Part shown: piece after piece, positions 57,653 to 64,000 of the stretch
How positions within the stretch are numbered: the first letter of the stretch is position 1
Layout: each line of letters begins with the position of its first letter
Assembly: GCA_030544215.1 (NCBI GenBank)
Contig: JARZZO010000002.1
Location: forward strand, 74,283,150 to 74,347,149
Source: Zantedeschia hybrid cultivar
Taxonomy: Eukaryota; Streptophyta; Magnoliopsida; Alismatales; Araceae
Reading direction: 5' to 3'
DNA: 64,000 nucleotides
Notes under the pieces: generated by a model
Seen by the model: the letters and a program-made list of their open reading frames with translations, nothing else
The model's database searches: none
Told to the model about the DNA's origin: nothing
Made by a program: the position numbers and the translations under genes

Positions 57653-59719
57653 CTATAAGTTAATTAGAAGCCGTACATTTGAACCGGGCCTCAATTCCCT
57701 AAAGCATGTCCTATGTCATAAAAATGAGAAAAAATTGCTGCACAAAAAAGAATGTTCGGCCTCATGGTGTCCTACATGGCCGTACAGTCCGAACTCGGAT
57801 TGAATGACCCAAAAAAAGATGAAAAATTGAGTTCATTCAATCCATGATCGAGTTGTATGGCCATGTAAGAGGATTGGGGCAGATCAAAATAAATAAATTA
57901 AAAACATCGTGAGCCGACGTAATACCGGCTGCCCGTGCACCAAGTTTAACACCATAAAAATGATCCTCTTATATGGAGAAGCATGCATCACTAGATGAAT
58001 GATAAAATGGTGCGAAGAAGAAAGACAAGGATAATCAGCACCTATCCTTGTGGTTGCTGTCATTGATTTTTACTAACTTCATTTGACTTTGAATTCTATC
58101 AAGGTTTTGGGCGGTTTAAAAAAATGGGAGATTTTTTTAACATAAATACCCATACTGTATAAAAATAAAAATAAAAAACTTTAAATTATTGTTTCGTAGT
58201 CTTTATTGAGCTAAGCTAGGGGGAGTTCAGATTCAGTTAATTTGATCACAACGAGCATGAACTGGAGTATGAGAGCCAAATTCGAGTAGCCCATTAGCAG
58301 TTCATGTCTTCACATTGTCAATCCTATGTGCCATGAGTGCCCTTAAGACCATGACTTTATCATACACCACTAGGACTATCAAGGATCTGGGTTTGGATGG
58401 TCCCAACTCAAAATGAATATATCCAAACCTAAAACCCAATAAGAGTGAGGAGTAAATAGGTCGGGTCTTGGGCCTACTTCTTATTTATTTGATGTTGAAA
58501 GGTACATGGACCCAGATTCTTAGAAATCGACTTATAAATCTTCGCAATGTACGACAATAAAAAACTCAATAGATAAATAGGTATACTTAGGTGGCATTTG
58601 ATAACGGGTTCAAATGGATCTGTTAATGGGTCTGGGCCCATTTTGATAGTGCTGCACAGTGCCTGCTGTGTCATTTATCATGCGCTCAATATCATCGACT
58701 GTGGCGTCATCGTTGATCTGCTAACGCACACCCCACCTCTAAAGCATACCAATCCATCCATCGTTGAACCTGTAAATAACTCGATTTTATTTAGAGAGAA
58801 TTGCTGTGTCTTCTCTGTCAGATACCGTGATTTGTTTTCTCTTTTCTGTCAGAAAAACCCTTGCCACTAATTTTCTGCTTTATGGAAAAACTTAATACCA
58901 TTACCAATAGCAATAGAAGCAAGAAATTCTCTTTAATGGATATTACTATTCCTACAACTTGATTGCCTCGGAACCAAGTGCCACTTTCTCTTAAAGTTAC
59001 TACAATGAAAAAGTTCACGAAGTCAATGATTGGGATACAAGACGAGTAACATGGTGGAGCCGAAGTGGGCCGACATCACCAGCCACTATAAAGATATCTA
59101 TCAAGTTCTATTTTAAGACGATTAAATTGTAGGTAATGTCATCAAGTTAAGATTTGGAAAAAAAAATTGACTGGAAGAAAAAATCTTAAATTGACAATAA
59201 ATATGAAAATTTCATGAAAAAATCGTGAAAGTGAATATTTTAATAAGTTTGACGACATGGAAAAAGAAAAAATAAGTCTTTTTATAAAGAAAAGAGTTGA
59301 TGACAAGACCTTTTTTTACAGGAAGAAGTAAATAAGTCAAAGTCTCTAACTGAGAAGTCACCACAATTCTCTCTTTTATTTATTTATTTATTTATTTCCT
59401 CCACCAAACAATTGTATAGAGCTGATTGTTACCTGCGTGTACAATTGTACAAAAGAAGAAAGAGGACTTTGAAGAAGGAAATTGCCTTGCAGTGATTGCC
59501 TAAATGAGGTTTTCCACACCCCCTCAATTGCGAAGGCGGCTGCTCCACGCCTCACGTTACCAGCTGGTACACGCTTAACATTAAAATAATAAATAATACT
59601 TGTTATACTGACCTCTCTTAATGTAAGATAAGTTCGGTCGTCTCATTCATTTCGATCAGAGGACACGTGGTAGATTTTTTTTTCTTGTTAAAATTTTTAA
59701 ATTTCGTAAAACGTACGTT
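57653..59719. other. Intergenic, no gene seen
   Basis: This is AT-rich sequence with a (TTTA)n microsatellite at about 59373-59397 and GGGT/CCAA-type words near 58380-58640. No recognisable coding frame was found. Confidence 0.55.
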
Positions 59720-59721
59720 AA

Positions 59722-59895
59722 AAAATTGGATGGTATACTGGAGAAATTCGAGTCGGTCTTGAATCGACTGTATATATATATATATTTTTTAAAATATTCA
59801 CCTGAATTAATGTGTAAAAAATTTAAAATATATATATATTCAATTCAGAGCAGACTCAAACTTTACGGATGTACCATCCGATTTTCTATCAGAGG
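59722..59895. repeat. Foldback element around a TA run
   Basis: ATTGGATGGTATACTGGAG and GAGTCGGTCTTGAATCGA on the left pair with, inverted, ACGGATGTACCATCCGATTT and TCAATTCAGAGCAGACTC on the right. The stem is about 70 bp with mismatches and the centre is AT-rich. It is non-coding. Confidence 0.6.
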
Positions 59896-59971
59896 TTTTA
59901 AAATTTTATAAAAAATTAAAAAATTAAAAGAACCTGCAGAGAGTTCAGTGAAAGTGTCAGTAGAGTAAACA

Positions 59972-62493
59972 TTTATATTATATTAATAAAATAGAGTTTC
60001 TAATCTTACTGAGGTGACAACTTGAGATGCTTTTCCTTCAAAGTAACTCTTTAGTGACTATAACTCTCACCCTAAGTATTTTAAAATAATTCGTTAACGG
60101 TCATAATTCTCTCTCTCTCTTTCTTTTTTTTTTCTCAAGACGGATTCTCTCTCTCTCAAGGATAGACTCAAGGGAACGGGAAGCCATGACCCCCTCAAAA
60201 TTAAGAAAATTTTATGGTAATAAAAATATTATTTATAAATTATTTATATTATAACTTATTTATATTATAACTTATTTATATTATAATTTATATTATACTA
60301 ATAAAGCAGAGTTTCTAATTTTCCGGAGATAACAACATGAAATATTTTCCTTCTAAAAAAATTGTTAAACAATTATTAGTAAGTCATTAATGTTCATAAC
60401 TATTATAATTATTCATTCTCTTTCTCACTCTCACCATTTCAAAACAACTAATAACCATAACTTTCACCCTACCTATTTTAAAGTCACTCACTAATGGTCA
60501 TAATTCTCTCTCTCATTCTCTTTCTTTCTTTTTCTCAAGATGAACTCTCTCTCTCTAAAAGACAGAGGGAGGGGGAGGCCATGACCCTCCACCCAAAAAA
60601 TCAAGGAATTTTTATAGTAATAAAAATATTATTATTAACTTATTTATATTATAATTTATACTATATTAATAAAACAGAGTTTTTAACCTTCCTGAAATGG
60701 CAACCGGAGATGCTTTCCCTCTTAAAAAAAATTGTTAAACAATTATTAAGAAGTCATTAATGTTCATAATGATTATAATTATTCGTTTTCTTTCTCACTC
60801 CTACTCATTTCAGGATAACTCATTAATGACCATAACTTTTATCCCACCTATTTAAAAATCACTCATTAATAGTCATAATTCTCTTTCTCTCCCTCTCTCT
60901 CAAGAGGGACTCTCTCAAGGAGCGAGACACAATGCCCCCCCTCAAATTAAGGAACTTTTATGATAATAAAAATCTTATTTATATTATAACTTATTTATAT
61001 TATAAATAAAAATATTATAAAATAAATTGATATTTAATATTTATGTTAACATTAAATATAGAATAATATTATTTCTAAATACTTTTCCTACACTATTTTT
61101 TTAAATTTCTCTTATAAATTCATATGTTTTGTCATATATTAGTTATATATATTATTTATCATGTTAATTATTATACGTTAATAATTGTCATATTATATAA
61201 TATTTAATATTTATATGTACATATAATATTTTTTAGTTATAATATATAGCATATTAATATTTTTAAATATCTATATTATACTAATAAAATAGAATTTTTA
61301 ATCCGTCTGATATAACACTTTCACATTCTTTTCCGCCAAAAAAAATTATTAAACATTTATTAACAGAAGTCAGCAATACTCATAATCATTATGATTATTT
61401 TTTCTTTTTCACCTCCACTTATTTTTAAAAAAACTCATTAGTGACTATAATTCTCACTACCACTCGTTTCAAAACTACTCATTAATGGTCATAATGCTTT
61501 CTCTCTCTTTCATGGATAAATTCAGAGGAGCAAGGAGCCATGGTTCTTTTAAAATTGAAGAACTTAATTGATCATAAAAAATATTATTTTTAAATTATTT
61601 AAATTATATTTTATTTATATTATAATAAAAAAATATAAAATAAAATTTTAAATTATATTAATGTTAGATATAAAATAATATTATTCCTAAATATTTGTGT
61701 TTCTCTATTTTATTTAACTATCTTATAAATTTATTTAACTCATGTGTTATATTTTTTTGTCATATATTATGTGTATTTAATATTTATTATGTTAATTTTT
61801 ATATGTTAATAATTATCATATCATATAATATTTAATATCTATAGTCATATATAATATTTTTCAATTATAATACTTTTATTTATAACATATAATATATTAA
61901 TAATTTTAAGTATATTAATATATATAGTAAGCCAACTAATAAATAAGACAACTCGAAATTTTAAAATTAAAAGTATATCTTCTGTATCTTTACTTAAAAT
62001 CAACTTTCATCGATAGTGCCTTTCATTAATGATCTGTTTTTGAATAACGGTACTATTAAATTCTTTATTACTTAGAAGTAACATAGTCATCTATTGTACT
62101 CGAATAATATTTTACTAAATTTACACACTGTTATGATTTCGTCGTAGTCTTTGTATAAGATTAAGTTTATACTTAGTTATTTACTGTATATTTTTTGTTT
62201 CTTATTTTTAACACTATTTTAGATTTCTTAAGATCTCTTTATTAAACTCACATAACTAACACTAATACAGTTTAGCATGGGATCGAAATACCTTCATACT
62301 AGAATCCTCATAATTAAAAATTTAATATTCCTAGTATAAAATTATTTTTATATTTAATTATTTACTTAAAATTAAAATTTTATTAAGATAAAATTATTTA
62401 AATTAATATAATATTTTTATTTTAAATTTTTATTTATTATATGTTTTAAATAATTTCACATAAATACCGTATATTGCACGGGTTTGAAATTAG
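59972..62493 (+). mobile_element. Helitron-like element 2 with four 5' modules
   Basis: Copies of the start TATTATACTAATAAAACAGAG (variants) occur at about 59972, 60287, 60656 and 61270; only the one at 61270 keeps the exact TCTATATTATACTAATAAAA preceded by A. Each is followed by GTTTCTAA..., CATTAATGGTCATAA-type words and CTCTCTC-rich DNA. One 3' end is present: CCGTATATTGCACGG short stem, then GAAATTAG at 62493, followed by T (the canonical CTAG has changed to TTAG). No coding capacity was seen. It is homologous to element 1 but inverted relative to it. Confidence 0.78.
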
Positions 62494-64000
62494 TTATTCT
62501 AAAATAATACACACATGTAGTCAGGTTTTTTGTGGAAGCAAACAAAATAGACGCTGACGCGGCACCGAGTCGTCCGCGTAATACACGTCAGGCGCATGCG
62601 CGAAGCTGTTCCTTTTTCCTTTGGTCGGACCCACCCCAAGGTATCGTGACCTGAAACACTAGGTTAAAATAATGCTCCACAGCTTCCACTTGAGCAGGAC
62701 CCCGCGCCAGCTGAAAGTTGCCAACAAAATAGAGGTACGATTAAAACATATATTATAGTTGTCTCATTGATTTTAGTCCCGATTTGTTTAAAGGATCTTT
62801 TGTTCTAAATTTTTTTATTCTTGAATCTTTTGTTTTTTAAATAAGAATCATCTCTTTTGATATATTTTTATTTTATTATTAAAAATGATGAAATAAGTGA
62901 TTTTACTTTTTTTTAAATAGAATAATTAATTATATTTATTTTAAAAAATAAGACATCCAAACTCCGAATAATGCATCTGTACTATCAAATTGGAACAACC
63001 AGAATAAGTGGAATACAAAATCCGAATCTTATTCGTCAATCAAACTAGGCCAAATGTAGAGTTTTGATCTCCACGTATCTGGTAGTGGTAGAAATGAAAC
63101 GATTTTTTCTTTTGAACATTGAAATGAAATGAAATTAATAAAAAAAATTGACCTAGGGTGACCAAATTCACGACCATACTGCTAGAGGTCCTTTAGCGTG
63201 GCATAAATATGGAAAACAAAATTTTTCATGCATTCATCAGTGTTATTGTACAGTCAGGTGTCTCCTTGTGCTATCTAGCTGTACAACACGGCGTCCAATC
63301 TTTGATGGGATGGCACGTCACGTTTGCATATACACACACACACTCCAAAAAAACTATGTTATCATGAGAGTCAACTGAATACTTTAGATATATTCTATTA
63401 AAGCTCACGGTAGTTTCACAAAAGAGCAAAATGACAACATTCCTAAAAATGCATTTATATATATATATATATATATATAGAATGAGAAAAATTAGCATGC
63501 AAATTCTTACTAACGCACACAGTGTTCTAAGCCTCATCTCCATATTAAAAAAAATAAAACTTTTGATAAAATTTAAAAATCCCTCATAGGATTGTCTACA
63601 TAGTCTTATTTTGACTGTCTGATTGTAGTTTGAAATTGAAATTTGATCTTAGTTGTCCATTGAGTATAAGTAAATCTTGATTTTTGAAAATTATAAAAAA
63701 ACCATACGATTATCTCACATAATTGTTTTCATTCCGTGAGATTTTGGTATTCATCACTAATTTATGAATTTAAACTCAGACAACTTATTTTGAAAACCTA
63801 CAATCCGACGGTAAAACTTAAGTCAAAAGAGATAAAATTTATTTTGAAGGGAGAGTTGAATATTTAAAAATGTATCATTATTTTACTTTTTTAAGAAATA
63901 CGAAAATGGTCAAAATAATGAGTGCAGTCATGCGCCGTAGGATTCACATCATAACACTTTTATATATATATATAAAGGGATGCTGGGATACGACCGGCTT
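62494..64000. other. Intergenic, no gene seen; TA microsatellite at about 63457-63478
   Basis: A GC-richer patch at 62545-62640 (GACGCGGCACCGAGTCGTCC) stands out from AT-rich DNA but has no open frame worth calling. A (TA)n run lies at about 63457-63478, and another short one at 63961-63974. Confidence 0.5.

Noticed and set aside
62545..62640. GC-rich island as a promoter or gene start
   Set aside because: No open frame, TATA box or neighbouring exon is visible before the window ends.

Overview
The window looks like nuclear DNA of a flowering plant, most likely a monocot. It is AT-rich and dominated by transposons, and its few gene-derived sequences are GC-rich islands with GC-rich third codon positions. 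There are no operons or bacterial signals. I cannot name the species; a palm-like or other non-grass monocot is only a guess. All coordinates were worked out by hand.

Only one host gene looks intact: a two-exon glycerol-3-phosphate transporter (G3Pp, major facilitator superfamily) on the minus strand, 43373..41675, with a probable extra intron in its 5' UTR. Two other host genes are relics. One is a minus-strand pseudogene of a multi-spanning plant membrane protein of unknown function (15500..13137). The other is the first-exon fragment of a non-specific phospholipase C (NPC) gene, cut in two by a retrotransposon (about 32400..32337, continued at 22158..21740).

Layout. 1-8.1 kb: lone LTR with polypurine tract, an inverted gene fragment, small foldback elements. 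8144-13087: Ty1/copia element on the minus strand (Copia-1), LTRs about 2% different, coding frame broken by a few lesions, lying 50 bp past the stop codon of the membrane-protein pseudogene. 16612-21330: non-autonomous Ty3/gypsy element of Tat-like type with a perfect 5-bp target duplication, a gag relic, no pol, and 1.7 kb of satellite-like tandem repeats. 22159-32336: older copia element (Copia-2) inserted in the NPC relic; its 5' LTR is split by a probable solo LTR (22275-26062), which is itself split by another probable solo LTR (23838-25424). Each of the three layers has a matching 5-bp target duplication. 32.4-41.6 kb: AT-rich intergenic DNA with foldback MITEs, tandem repeats and a Helitron-like element. 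41.7-44.8 kb: the transporter gene. 44.8-64 kb: intergenic DNA with a degenerate LTR plus primer-binding site, microsatellites, a palindrome cluster and a second, larger Helitron-like element in inverted orientation.

The least ordinary signals are (i) the Tat-like element whose interior has become a 74-bp satellite with a 120-bp higher-order unit made of 74 + 46 bp, (ii) two opposed Helitron-like elements carrying two and four reiterated copies of their own 5' end ahead of one 3' end, (iii) the triple-nested insertion that can be ordered in time, and (iv) two similarly spaced pairs of PHR1-type (P1BS) motifs upstream of the phosphate-related transporter gene. None needs a new biochemical system; they are new arrangements of known element classes.
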